A stretch of 64,000 nt of DNA from JAHOYW01 sp963664605 (lineage in GTDB: Bacteria; Verrucomicrobiota; Lentisphaeria; Victivallales; Victivallaceae): positions 3,100,001-3,164,000 of the forward strand of contig OY761536.1 in NCBI GenBank assembly GCA_963664605.1, in the 5' to 3' direction. The notes beneath the pieces were generated by a model. The model saw only the letters and a program-made list of their open reading frames with translations. It searched no databases and was not told where the DNA came from. Positions within the stretch are counted from its first letter, which is position 1, and the number at the start of each line of letters is the position of its first letter. The position numbers and the translations under genes are program-made. Positions 35,369-43,853 of the stretch are shown piece after piece.

Positions 35369-36255
35369 TTAATTTTTCTAAAATCATGCTGGGCACAGTT
35401 CAATTTGGACTGAATTACGGAATTGCTAATACCAACGGCAAACCATCGTATGAAAGATCCCGTGAAATTGTCGCAGACGCTTACAAAAACGGCATAACAA
35501 GTTTTGACACCGCGGCCGCTTATGGCGACAGCGAGATGGTACTCGGTCGTATTTTTGATGAGTTAAGGATTAAGGATAAAGTTAAAGTAATCAGTAAGGT
35601 CGCTCCGCTGAAAGATCAAAAGTTATCAAAATATGAAGTCGAAAAAAGAATCAATGAAAGCGTTGAAACGTCTTTGGAACGTCTAGGCATCAAACAGCTG
35701 GCAGTTTGTCTTTTTCATAGTGAAAAAGATTTTGAATACATTGATATTATGCGTAAACTTGAAACACAAGGTTTGATTGCCGGTTCCGGCGTATCTCTGG
35801 ATTCAACGGACTACTGCGAACAGGTTATTGAAAAAAATATTAAATTTCTTCAGGTTCCATATAACATTCTGGATAAGCGATTCGATTCTTTTTGGCCCAA
35901 AGCTGAGACAGAAGGCATTACGATATTTACTCGAAGCGTTTATCTGCAAGGGCTTCTCCTAATGCCGGAGTCAAGCATAATCCCTTATTTGCAAAGCGTA
36001 ATCCCGGTCAGACGAAAACTGGAAAAACTCGCCGCTGATTTTAATATGAATATGATTGAGTTATGCATGCGTTATGTGCTTTGTAATTCCGCTGTCACCA
36101 GCGTTTTAACCGGAGTGGATTCAACAGAGCAACTTAAACAGAATGTCGAACTGTTCAGCAAAGGCCCTCTGTCTTGTGAAATATTAAGCGAAGCTAACAG
36201 GATGGTTCCGCTCTTACCGGAAAAAATCATCAGGCCAATTCTCTGGCCTGAATAA
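35365..36255 (+). CDS. Aldo/keto reductase
   Basis: 296-residue (beta/alpha)8 NADP-dependent reductase. Signs: MLGTVQFGLNYGIANTNGKP at the start, GITSFDTAAAYGDSEMVLGR with the catalytic Asp and Tyr, VKVISKVAPL with the catalytic Lys, LGIKQLAVCLFHSE with the His. The N-terminal phrase resembles the AKRs found in surface nonulosonate and flagellin-glycosylation clusters. Overlaps the SDR by ATGA. A TAGCTT/AAGCTA mini-hairpin (36280-36293) lies after it. Confidence 0.88.
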   Translation: MINFSKIMLGTVQFGLNYGIANTNGKPSYERSREIVADAYKNGITSFDTAAAYGDSEMVLGRIFDELRIKDKVKVISKVAPLKDQKLSKYEVEKRINESVETSLERLGIKQLAVCLFHSEKDFEYIDIMRKLETQGLIAGSGVSLDSTDYCEQVIEKNIKFLQVPYNILDKRFDSFWPKAETEGITIFTRSVYLQGLLLMPESSIIPYLQSVIPVRRKLEKLAADFNMNMIELCMRYVLCNSAVTSVLTGVDSTEQLKQNVELFSKGPLSCEILSEANRMVPLLPEKIIRPILWPE

Positions 36256-36326
36256 AATATTTGTATTCATGATATTTTTTAGCTTTTAAGCTATAAAATC
36301 AACAAAATTGGTTTATATTTGTAGTC

Positions 36327-37160
36327 ATGAGTATAAAAAATAATGTTTGTGAAGCAGATAAACGCTTATTACTGGAAATAAGTTTTGACGGCCAAAGCTA
36401 TGGAGGCTGGCAGATTCAGCCGGATAATTTGACAGTTCAGGAACTTATTCAGGATACTTTAATCAAATTATACGACAGCAAGCCGATCAAGCTGGTCGGC
36501 AGCAGCCGCACCGACGCTGGCGTCCACGCCTTGGGATTTGCCGCCAGCTTCATTGCCCCGGCAAAACCATGCATTCCGCTTGACAAACTGAAAACTGCAC
36601 TCAACGGTTTACTTCCAAGCTCCATTTCCATTCGCAATATCAAAGAAGTTAAAATGGATTTCCATGTGCGTTTTGACTCAGTTGGCAAAGCTTATACCTA
36701 TGTGATAAATATTGGTACGGAAAGTCCTTTTTCGGCTCATTATTCCTGGCTGGCGCGTTGGGAACTTGATATTGAAAAAATGAGTAAGGCTTCCAAATGT
36801 TTCATCGGCACTCATGATTTTTCTTCATTCGTAGTCAATCGTGATAATATTGATAATGCGGTACGAACAATTTATGATATTGATTTCCAATTATTCGGGC
36901 AATATTTATGCATTACTTTTGTCGGTAACGGTTTTCTTTATAAAATGATCCGCTGTCTGGTCGGAGCTCTCGAAGCGGTCGCGTCAGGCGCGATTTCGAC
37001 GGAAGAGTTAAATGATATTCTCGAATTCAAAGACCGGACAAAAGCACCTCAAACCTGTCCTCCTCACGGTTTGTTCCTGATGAAAGTTTTTTACGATGAA
37101 GCGGAATTAAAAAAATTTAACCTGCAGGACGTACCGTTCTTTCAAGGATCAAAATGTTAA
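36327..37160 (+). CDS. truA: tRNA pseudouridine(38-40) synthase
   Basis: Modifies uridines in the tRNA anticodon arm. LLLEISFDGQSYGGWQIQP is the N-terminal signature, SSRTDAGVHALGFAASF contains the catalytic Asp, and FVGNGFLYKMIRCLVGAL is the C-terminal signature. Length 277 is a little above the E. coli enzyme. Ends inside the first codons of the permease gene (7-base overlap). Confidence 0.95.
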   Translation: MSIKNNVCEADKRLLLEISFDGQSYGGWQIQPDNLTVQELIQDTLIKLYDSKPIKLVGSSRTDAGVHALGFAASFIAPAKPCIPLDKLKTALNGLLPSSISIRNIKEVKMDFHVRFDSVGKAYTYVINIGTESPFSAHYSWLARWELDIEKMSKASKCFIGTHDFSSFVVNRDNIDNAVRTIYDIDFQLFGQYLCITFVGNGFLYKMIRCLVGALEAVASGAISTEELNDILEFKDRTKAPQTCPPHGLFLMKVFYDEAELKKFNLQDVPFFQGSKC

Positions 37161-38425
37161 ATTACATAATAAAACGTTTTTTTTATGCTGTTCTGATTAT
37201 AGTCGGAGTCGTTCTTTTGACTTTTGGCTTGTTTCGGGTTGCCGCCGGCGATCCGGCAGCAGCAGTACTGGGAAAGAACCCTTCTCCCCGCGAAGTCGAA
37301 GATCTGCGTTCTGATCTCGGTGCTGATCTGCCGCTTGTTTACGGTTCCTGGCGCAAGACCGAAGCTTTCAGTTCCATTGATTTTTCCAACAAGAATAAAT
37401 ACCTGGGCGTAAAAATCCCACCTGATGCCAGTATTAAAGAAGGCTGTCTATATTTAAACAACGGTGTCGTTGAATTCAAACGCAATTTCGATATAAATGC
37501 CCCCCTGCAATGCCATGTAACATGCCGTGGAAATTGTGGAGGACGGAAAACTCGTGTAATAAATGTTCCTCCACATTTGGAAATATTGCGGCTTAACAGT
37601 CCAAGCAATTGTAGAATCACCTCAGTCGATTTTTTTCGTAAACAAAAATCCCCTTTTAACTCGCAGTTGATACGTTCGGTTAAGGAAATAATCTCTTTCA
37701 GTGCAACTTTTCCTTATGTTACTTTTTTAAATTTCGGGCGAACAATAGTTACACGGGAACCAATCCGCCATATTTTATGGCGCGGAGTCGGTCCGTCCCT
37801 CTGCCTGATGGTCCCGATTTTTATCGGGGAAATCTTTATAGGTATCTGTCTGGCTCTGCTGGCGGCGGCTTACAAAGGGCGCTGGCCTGACCGGATTCTA
37901 ATGCTGCTGGCAATTTCAACCATGAGCATCAGTTATCTGGTATTCATCATTCTCGGGCAATGGTTTCTGGCATATTCGCTAAACTGGTTCCCGGTCTGGG
38001 GATGGGGCTCTCTGATAAATTTAGCTTTGCCATTGATAATCGGCATTGCCAGCGGCATCGGAGGCAGCGTGCGCTTTTACCGGACAGTTTTTGTCAATGA
38101 ATTGAACCGCGAATACCTGCGCACCGCGGCAGCTAAAGGCTGTTCGACTTTCTCCATCTATACCAGACATTTGCTGCGTAACGCGATGATTCCGATAATC
38201 ACCCACGCTACTGCCGCCCTGCCCTTCCTGTTTACCGGAAGCCTGCTGCTGGAAACTTTTTTCGGCATTCCAGGGCTCGGCTACCTCGGCGTTGAGGCAT
38301 TGAATAATTCAGATTTACAGCTGCTTAAAGCACTGGTGATAATAAGCGCGATATTATTCGTAACCATGAATACTGTCGCCGATATAGCTTATGCCTGGGC
38401 AGACCCAAGAATTAGACTCAAATAA
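37154..38425 (+). CDS. OppB/DppB-type ABC permease with a long insert
   Basis: 423-residue inner-membrane permease of the peptide/nickel/oligosaccharide ABC type. The N-terminal helix LNYIIKRFFYAVLIIVGVVL and FRVAAGDPAAAVLG are typical; the core has five further helices with the EAA-like loop EYLRTAAAKGCSTFSIYTRH and ending TVADIAYAWADPRIRLK. Usual length is 300-340; about 110 extra residues between helix 1 and helix 2 (about 50-180) contain a Cys-rich bit (CHVTCRGNCGG) and are expected outside the membrane. No partner permease, ATPase or binding protein lies next to it, so its partners are elsewhere or it is an orphan. Confidence 0.85.
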   Translation: MLNYIIKRFFYAVLIIVGVVLLTFGLFRVAAGDPAAAVLGKNPSPREVEDLRSDLGADLPLVYGSWRKTEAFSSIDFSNKNKYLGVKIPPDASIKEGCLYLNNGVVEFKRNFDINAPLQCHVTCRGNCGGRKTRVINVPPHLEILRLNSPSNCRITSVDFFRKQKSPFNSQLIRSVKEIISFSATFPYVTFLNFGRTIVTREPIRHILWRGVGPSLCLMVPIFIGEIFIGICLALLAAAYKGRWPDRILMLLAISTMSISYLVFIILGQWFLAYSLNWFPVWGWGSLINLALPLIIGIASGIGGSVRFYRTVFVNELNREYLRTAAAKGCSTFSIYTRHLLRNAMIPIITHATAALPFLFTGSLLLETFFGIPGLGYLGVEALNNSDLQLLKALVIISAILFVTMNTVADIAYAWADPRIRLK

Positions 38426-38490
38426 GTTTGCAATAAATATAAAACAGTTTATTGTTATCAAACTGCATTTTAAAACTCAAAGGAAAAGAT

Positions 38491-39306
38491 ATGACTTTTT
38501 TAGACAAACTTAATAATATCTGGAAGAAAAATAATTCAATGGTATGCGTCGGGCTCGATCCTGACTTGAAAAATCTTCCAGAATGCCTGAAATCCCTTGA
38601 ATTCCCGATTTTTGAGTTCAACAAGCAAATTATTGACGCTACTCACGATCTTGTTTGCGCCTACAAACCACAGTCCGCATACTATGCAGGACAAAATGCT
38701 GACGACCAGCTTAAGATGACTATTGACTACATCCGCGGGAATTATCCGGAAATCCCGGTGATACTTGATGTTAAGCGCGGCGACATAGGCTCCACCGCAG
38801 AAATGTACGCTTTAGAAGCTTTCGAGCGTTATCAGGCAGATTCTGTCACCCTTAACCCATATATGGGCGTTGATACTTTAAAACCGTTTCTGGATCATTC
38901 AGACCGCGGCGTAATCATCCTCTGCCGCACCTCAAATCCAAGTTCATGTGAATTACAGGAACTTGTCTGCGACGGTAAAACTATTTTCGAACATGTCGCT
39001 TTACTAGCCCGTAACAAATGGAATTACAACAATAATGTGCTTCTGGTAATCGGCGCGACTTTCCCCGAGGAACTCGGGGCCATACGCAAACTTTGCCCGG
39101 AAATGCCGTTCCTGGTTCCAGGAGTCGGAGCACAAGGCGGAGATGTTAAAAAAGTTCTCGAAAACGGCACAACATCCGATGGTTTCGGACTGGTAATAAA
39201 TTCATCAAGGGGAATCATTTACGCTGACAGTACAGAAAACTTCGCCGCTGCTTCCCGCGAAGCGGCTCTGAAGCTGCGCAATACCATAAATGAAAATAAA
39301 TCATAG
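38491..39306 (+). CDS. pyrF: Orotidine 5'-phosphate decarboxylase
   Basis: Last step of UMP synthesis. SMVCVGLDPDLKNLPE, then the catalytic VILDVKRGDIGSTAEMYA (D-x-K-x-x-D), LVPGVGAQGGDVKKVL and INSSRGIIYA. Length 271 is that of the PyrF group 2 enzymes. Frame is open to 38452, but ATG 38491 after AAAGGAAAAG is the start. Convergent with glycerate kinase; the stop codons nearly touch. Confidence 0.95.
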   Translation: MTFLDKLNNIWKKNNSMVCVGLDPDLKNLPECLKSLEFPIFEFNKQIIDATHDLVCAYKPQSAYYAGQNADDQLKMTIDYIRGNYPEIPVILDVKRGDIGSTAEMYALEAFERYQADSVTLNPYMGVDTLKPFLDHSDRGVIILCRTSNPSSCELQELVCDGKTIFEHVALLARNKWNYNNNVLLVIGATFPEELGAIRKLCPEMPFLVPGVGAQGGDVKKVLENGTTSDGFGLVINSSRGIIYADSTENFAAASREAALKLRNTINENKS

Positions 39307-40434
39307 TTATTTATGTAATCCGCCAATATTTCGCCCCATGCGAACGAGGTTTTCCGGAGTATGTTTGAGCGCTTCTTCTAAACTACAGGGGAAAGAGGTC
39401 GTACTGAACATAGCGGCAAATAAATCAGCCAGTTTACTCAAGTCGCCAAGCAAGGCTCCTGAAACCAGGACGGCTGGTACTTTTGCGGCTTTAGCAGCTT
39501 GAGCTATCACGGCGCAAAGCTTGCCGTGAGCGGTTTGAGAATCCGTGCAGCCTTCGCCGGTAATCAAGAGATCGGCGCCGGCAAGTTTTTCTTTCAAACC
39601 GACGATTTCTATAATTAATTCAGCGCCGGATACCATTTGCCCTCCTAAAAGTGTCCTGAGACCAAATCCCAGCCCGCCCGCGGCGCCGTCGCCGGGGTGT
39701 TCACAGTCATCCGCTAACCCGCTCTTTTGCAAAACGGCTGCATAATTGGTAAGATTAGCTTCAAGTTTTTCCCTCATTTCATAGTCAGCCCCTTTCTGAG
39801 CGCTGTAAACCATTGTCGCTCCTTCATCACCCAAAAGCGGGTTATTTACATCACAAGCAACCCTGATCCGGCAATCTTTAAGTTCAGGCATTACATTTTC
39901 CACGTTAACTTCACAAATATCGCCAATGCCGCCGCCGCTGCATCCACAGACCTGATTATCGCCATTGCTTGTTATGAATTGATACCCGAGAGCTTGTGCC
40001 ATGCCAGCGCCGCCGTCATTTGTAGCGCTGCCGCCAATACCAATAATAATATCACGAATGCCGGATTTTAGGATTGCATGGATTATTTCCCCGGTTCCGT
40101 AGGTAGTAGTCAGCCATGGATTCAAATCTTTCTTGTCAAGCAATTCAATCCCGCTGGCGGAAGCCATTTCCATTATAGCAGTCTTAGCGTTTCCGAGTAT
40201 CCCGTAATGCGCTTCAACTTTCTTTCCCTGCGGATTATGGACATCAAGTGATACTAATTTCCCTTTAGTGGCGTTTACAACTGAGTCAACGCTCCCCTCC
40301 CCGCCGTCTGCCATAGGCAATTTTATTATTTCAGCTTTTGGGCATACTTGTTTTATTCCTTCTGACAAATATTCACAAACTTCAATACTTCTCAAACATC
40401 CTTTATATGAATCCGGCGCTATAATAATTTTCAT
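39307..40434 (-). CDS. glxK: Glycerate kinase
   Basis: Glycerate 2-kinase of the GarK/GlxK family (PF02595), producing 2-phosphoglycerate. IIIAPDSYKGCLRSIEVCEYL and MADGGEGSVDSVV at the N-terminus, IIIGIGGSATNDGGAGMAQA and DLLITGEGCTDSQT are family signatures. Length 375 is normal. It would feed glycerate into glycolysis together with apgM, although the genes are not linked. Divergent from tRNA-Phe. Confidence 0.94.
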   Translation of the reverse strand: MKIIIAPDSYKGCLRSIEVCEYLSEGIKQVCPKAEIIKLPMADGGEGSVDSVVNATKGKLVSLDVHNPQGKKVEAHYGILGNAKTAIMEMASASGIELLDKKDLNPWLTTTYGTGEIIHAILKSGIRDIIIGIGGSATNDGGAGMAQALGYQFITSNGDNQVCGCSGGGIGDICEVNVENVMPELKDCRIRVACDVNNPLLGDEGATMVYSAQKGADYEMREKLEANLTNYAAVLQKSGLADDCEHPGDGAAGGLGFGLRTLLGGQMVSGAELIIEIVGLKEKLAGADLLITGEGCTDSQTAHGKLCAVIAQAAKAAKVPAVLVSGALLGDLSKLADLFAAMFSTTSFPCSLEEALKHTPENLVRMGRNIGGLHK

Positions 40435-40607
40435 TTCTATCTCATATTTAATATTTTATATAGACTGGAAACTATACTATATTTTGTTTAAATTTACCAG
40501 TTCTAAAAAAAAATAATTTTTTTTCACTTTTCAGCTTGTATAATCCTGTTTTTCGTGTTTATTAAGAGCTCACGAATGCGTTATGCATAAGTGGCACATC
40601 CCAATGT

Positions 40608-40683
40608 GGCGGGATAGCTCAGTCGGTAGAGCAGGGGACTGAAAATCCCTGTGTCGCCAGTTCGATTCTGGCTCCTGCCACCA
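40608..40683 (+). tRNA. tRNA-Phe (anticodon GAA)
   Basis: 76 bases with an encoded CCA end. Acceptor stem GGCGGGA/TCCTGCC with one G-T pair, D arm GCTC-AGTCGGTA-GAGC, anticodon arm GGGGA-CTGAAAA-TCCCT with GAA at 40641-40643, T arm GCCAG-TTCGATT-CTGGC. A run of eight T follows directly as terminator. TATAAT at 40539-40544 is a possible -10 box but a matching -35 is not clear. Confidence 0.96.
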
Positions 40684-41884
40684 TTTTTTTTGCCTTCTTT
40701 CGGAAGGTGCGCACAATCCTACTTCGCTATATCCCATTGTACCAAAGACATTTGCAAAACCTGGCTTTCTCCAGAGAAACGACTAACAGGCACATTCAAT
40801 GGGTATAATATCCCGATTCTTTCTCTGTTTCTCCGTTACAGTGTGACCTCGGCACATTGATAAATTTAAATATTACCAGTTTATTATCAAACAGTTAACT
40901 CTGTGTGACCTCGGTGAATTTTTCTGCTAGAATTGAATAACGCTAAAAAAATGGACTGCTAAAAACAAGCAGGAATCGAACTAAAACGACACAGTTTTTA
41001 CTCATTCTATGCTCAACTCCGTTTAATAAAAACAGGTGTGCCTTCGGAAATTAATTATTAGAATTTCCTGTTCCATACTCAAATTTTCCATGAATAGCAT
41101 TGACAATGAGTCTTATTTTTTGTTAATTGACGATTAATCTTATGAGCTATCAATCGAATGTTTCAGCGCCTTTGAAAAATTCCGCCATGACAATCCCTTT
41201 TTCATTCGTCTTTTCGCGGTAGGGATATGGTATTAAGGGATTAAGTTACTTTTAGTGAAATGTACCCTCGGTACCCCCATCAGAGACAATCCAGAGAACA
41301 GAAACAAAATCCGGTTGCAATCTGGTTGCAGATCAGTTCTCTGCGGTTTAATTCGTTAGCCTGGAAAATCTGCAAAAGCCTTTGATACAAGGGGGATATG
41401 CAAAGAGAAGAATATTACAAAAATAGTTCTTGATTAAGGGAATACAAAGAAAGATGGCGGAGAGGGAGGAACCTTACCTCTGCCAAATATATGCTCAAAA
41501 ATTGTTTAGATGTAACTTTGTAAGCTTAAAAATATCTAATTTGTCATATTACTATTACTAAAAATAAGCTTCAGAGAATGATACTTTTGGGTACTTTTAA
41601 GTCTTGAAACGGTACTCAATGGCACCTCTATAAAACTTTCTTTTTAGACCATCTTCCATAATTAAATATATTCTCCTACAAGCTGAAAATTAAGTATAAA
41701 TTGAAAAAAGATGAGAATTACGCATTTTACAATTTTTTGAATTTAATTTAAAAAAAACAAAGAAAAATACAAAATCTTATGACTAAAATAACTCAAAAGA
41801 TAGCCAGTTTTTTTGAGAAGTGGAAAGTTTATAGTTCAACAATAAAAATTAGGATAAATGTTATGCTTGTCACACATATTGTTC
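40684..41884. other. 1.2-kb stretch without a convincing gene, with scraps
   Basis: No supported coding region or known RNA. GTGTGACCTCGG is repeated at 40841 and 40903. GCAGGAATCGAACT (about 40969-40982) is the reverse complement of a tRNA T-arm-like sequence, and TGGCGGAGAGGGAGGAACC (about 41455-41473) looks like the reverse complement of a tRNA-Ser 3' end with a small deletion. This fits a decayed integration site next to tRNA-Phe, but is weak. The last 150 bases are very AT-rich. Confidence 0.35.
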
Positions 41885-41930
41885 TTGACAAATAAACTAG
41901 TTTATTGTATAGTTAAATAAACTAGTTTAT
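41885..41930 (+). promoter_or_regulatory. LacI-gene promoter with two palindromic operators
   Basis: TTGACA (41885-41890), 17-base spacer, TATAGT (41908-41913). The spacer contains the perfect palindrome AATAAACTAGTTTATT (41891-41906). A second copy ATAAACTAGTTTAT lies at 41917-41930 over the expected transcription start, 25 bases centre to centre. A LacI-family product is encoded immediately downstream, so autoregulation is likely. Confidence 0.85.
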
Positions 41931-41962
41931 CAATGTAAGAATATATAAAGAAGTTGGACAAT

Positions 41963-42928
41963 ATGAAAAAGACTGTAACATTAGCTGATGTAGCCACGGC
42001 TGCCGGCGTTTCTAAAACTGCAGCTTCAATGGCGCTTTTTGGCGGTGCTAAGACTATCAAAGTCAGCCATAACACCATTAACAGGATTCGTAAAGCTGCA
42101 CAGGAATTGAATTATATTCCAAATCGTGCCGCGCGTACTCTCGGTTCTGGGAAAACGCACTCAATCGGTATTATGTTTGGCGGTATTTATGATTTGTTTC
42201 ATATGGAGCTGGCGATGAATATTCAGCAAAGACTGCTGAGATATGGGTATGTCGGAATTTCTGTGGCATGGAACAACGAAAAGGAATTTTCTACATGTTT
42301 GAATTCAATTTTGAATCATGGGGTGGATGGGATCATCACAGCGCATCCTCCGGAAAATTTTTCCGTAGATATTCCTCTTGTGCTTTTCAAAGGGGAACAT
42401 CAGTATCATGATTATGTAAAGCTGAACAAACAGGACAGGATTAGGCGTTCGGTGGCTTATCTGGCTTCGCTGGGGCACAAGGAAATAGGATATGTAAGTG
42501 AATCTCAACAATCATTTTTCGAGACGATGGAAGATATGTCGCTTCCCGCAAACAATGACTGGATTATATCCAGTGACGGTTATTTTGATTCAGGCGTAGA
42601 GGCTGCGCATCATTTTCTGCAACTGTCCCAAAAGCCGACTGCAATCATTGCCCGTAATGATATGGTTGCCATAGCTATGATTTCCGCATTTCAAAAGCAA
42701 GGGATAATGGTGCCGGGAGACATTTCTGTTATCGGGTACAATAATATCGCGATGACACGATATATTTTTCCAAGGCTGACAACTTTTGACGCCCAACTGC
42801 AACTTTCAGCCGATTTGCTGGTGGAAGTAATGCTGGATAGATTGAAAAATCCGGAAACTCCGCAAATTAGACGGGAAATTGACCTCAAGCTGATTACAGG
42901 AGATTCCTGTGCTCCTTTAAATGATTAG
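41963..42928 (+). CDS. LacI-family regulator of the large glycan locus
   Basis: 321 residues. N-terminal LacI HTH TLADVATAAGVSKTAASMAL and hinge NYIPNRAARTLGSGKT, then a periplasmic-binding-like effector domain (SIGIMFGGIYDLFHMELAMN, DGIITAHPPENF, SVIGYNNIAMTRYIFPRLTT). The frame begins at a TTG (41954), but ATG 41963 is taken as start. Its own promoter and that of the pseudopilin gene (43094) share the same TAAAC-centre-rTTTA palindromes, so it is very likely the repressor of both. The inducer is expected to be a mono- or oligosaccharide. Confidence 0.9.
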   Translation: MKKTVTLADVATAAGVSKTAASMALFGGAKTIKVSHNTINRIRKAAQELNYIPNRAARTLGSGKTHSIGIMFGGIYDLFHMELAMNIQQRLLRYGYVGISVAWNNEKEFSTCLNSILNHGVDGIITAHPPENFSVDIPLVLFKGEHQYHDYVKLNKQDRIRRSVAYLASLGHKEIGYVSESQQSFFETMEDMSLPANNDWIISSDGYFDSGVEAAHHFLQLSQKPTAIIARNDMVAIAMISAFQKQGIMVPGDISVIGYNNIAMTRYIFPRLTTFDAQLQLSADLLVEVMLDRLKNPETPQIRREIDLKLITGDSCAPLND

Positions 42929-43093
42929 ATTTCGATAAAACTTTAATATCAGCGGTAAGTAGGTATATTTAATAATATTTACCATGCTCCTGTTTCAGCA
43001 GTTTCAAGAGGAGAAAAGCAAGGAGTGCAAGATATTTTTTCAGGTTTTAAATATATAAGGAATTTAAATTTTTACTATTTTTTATAAAAACGC

Positions 43094-43122
43094 TTGACAA
43101 ATAAACCGATTTATCTTATAAT
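43094..43122 (+). promoter_or_regulatory. Consensus promoter with an operator in the spacer
   Basis: TTGACA (43094-43099), 17-base spacer, TATAAT (43117-43122): both boxes perfect. The spacer holds AATAAACCGATTTATC (43100-43115), the same palindrome as upstream of the LacI gene with two central changes. It drives the pseudopilin and probably the genes after it. Confidence 0.85.
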
Positions 43123-43162
43123 GTATTTAGATAATCACAACTTATTAAAGGAGAACCGTAAA

Positions 43163-43843
43163 ATGAGCAAAAAGAAGAAATGTGGTAAAGTCATCTTCAC
43201 TCTTATAGAATTGCTCGTCGTGATAGCTATCATTGCTATCCTGGCTTCAATGCTGCTGCCGGCCTTGTCCAAAGCAAGGGCAAGAGCAAAGGCGATAAAA
43301 TGCGCCGGCAACCTGAAGCAGGTAGGGTTGGCACTTGGTCTTTATGTTGATGATAATGATACCTATGCGCCGGCAAGACATGACAGTAAATACTGGAGCG
43401 AATACTTGCAGCAAGACGGATATGCCGGTAAAGGTATAATTTTTCATTGCCCCAGCTATCCCCCTTATGACAAGCGCTTCTCAGTTAGCGAGACATATGG
43501 GGTGTTTGATGTAATATATCTTATTTCCGGTAAGATGTATTACGGGGATCCCTATCCGTTTTATAAAATAAGAAGTTCTTCAACACAGCAATTGATTGGA
43601 GATTCAGCTGTTGCATCAACTTCTGTAGATCCTAGTGGTGCAATTGTACATCAAGCATGGAATATGACCGGACGTTTTAACAACCGAACCGACCTTGCAC
43701 ATATCCACGCCAGACACGCTAACAAAGCCAATTTATTGTTTGGAGACTTGCATGTAAATAGTGTTGGCCGTGAGCTAAATAGTGCATATGGTGTCGTAAA
43801 GGCCTCATATTTCAAAGAAAATGGCATGTATATGCCGTATTAA
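43163..43843 (+). CDS. Pseudopilin-like protein heading the large glycan operon
   Basis: 226 residues. After a basic start (MSKKKKCGK) comes the prepilin site and helix FTLIELLVVIAIIAILASML with Glu at +5 and LLPALSKARARAKAIKCAGN, the usual sequel. The tail reads HANKANLLFGDL, H-X9-DL instead of the common H-X9-DG. The frame is open back to the -35 box, but ATG 43163 with AAGGAG upstream is the start. It is directly under the LacI-controlled promoter. Predicted to be processed by a prepilin peptidase and assembled or anchored at the inner membrane; exact role unknown. Confidence 0.9.
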   Translation: MSKKKKCGKVIFTLIELLVVIAIIAILASMLLPALSKARARAKAIKCAGNLKQVGLALGLYVDDNDTYAPARHDSKYWSEYLQQDGYAGKGIIFHCPSYPPYDKRFSVSETYGVFDVIYLISGKMYYGDPYPFYKIRSSSTQQLIGDSAVASTSVDPSGAIVHQAWNMTGRFNNRTDLAHIHARHANKANLLFGDLHVNSVGRELNSAYGVVKASYFKENGMYMPY

Positions 43844-43853
43844 AAGATAAAAG

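Noticed and set aside
41455..41480. A functional tRNA-Ser on the minus strand
   Set aside because: Only a 3'-end-like scrap is present; no anticodon arm or acceptor partner follows.
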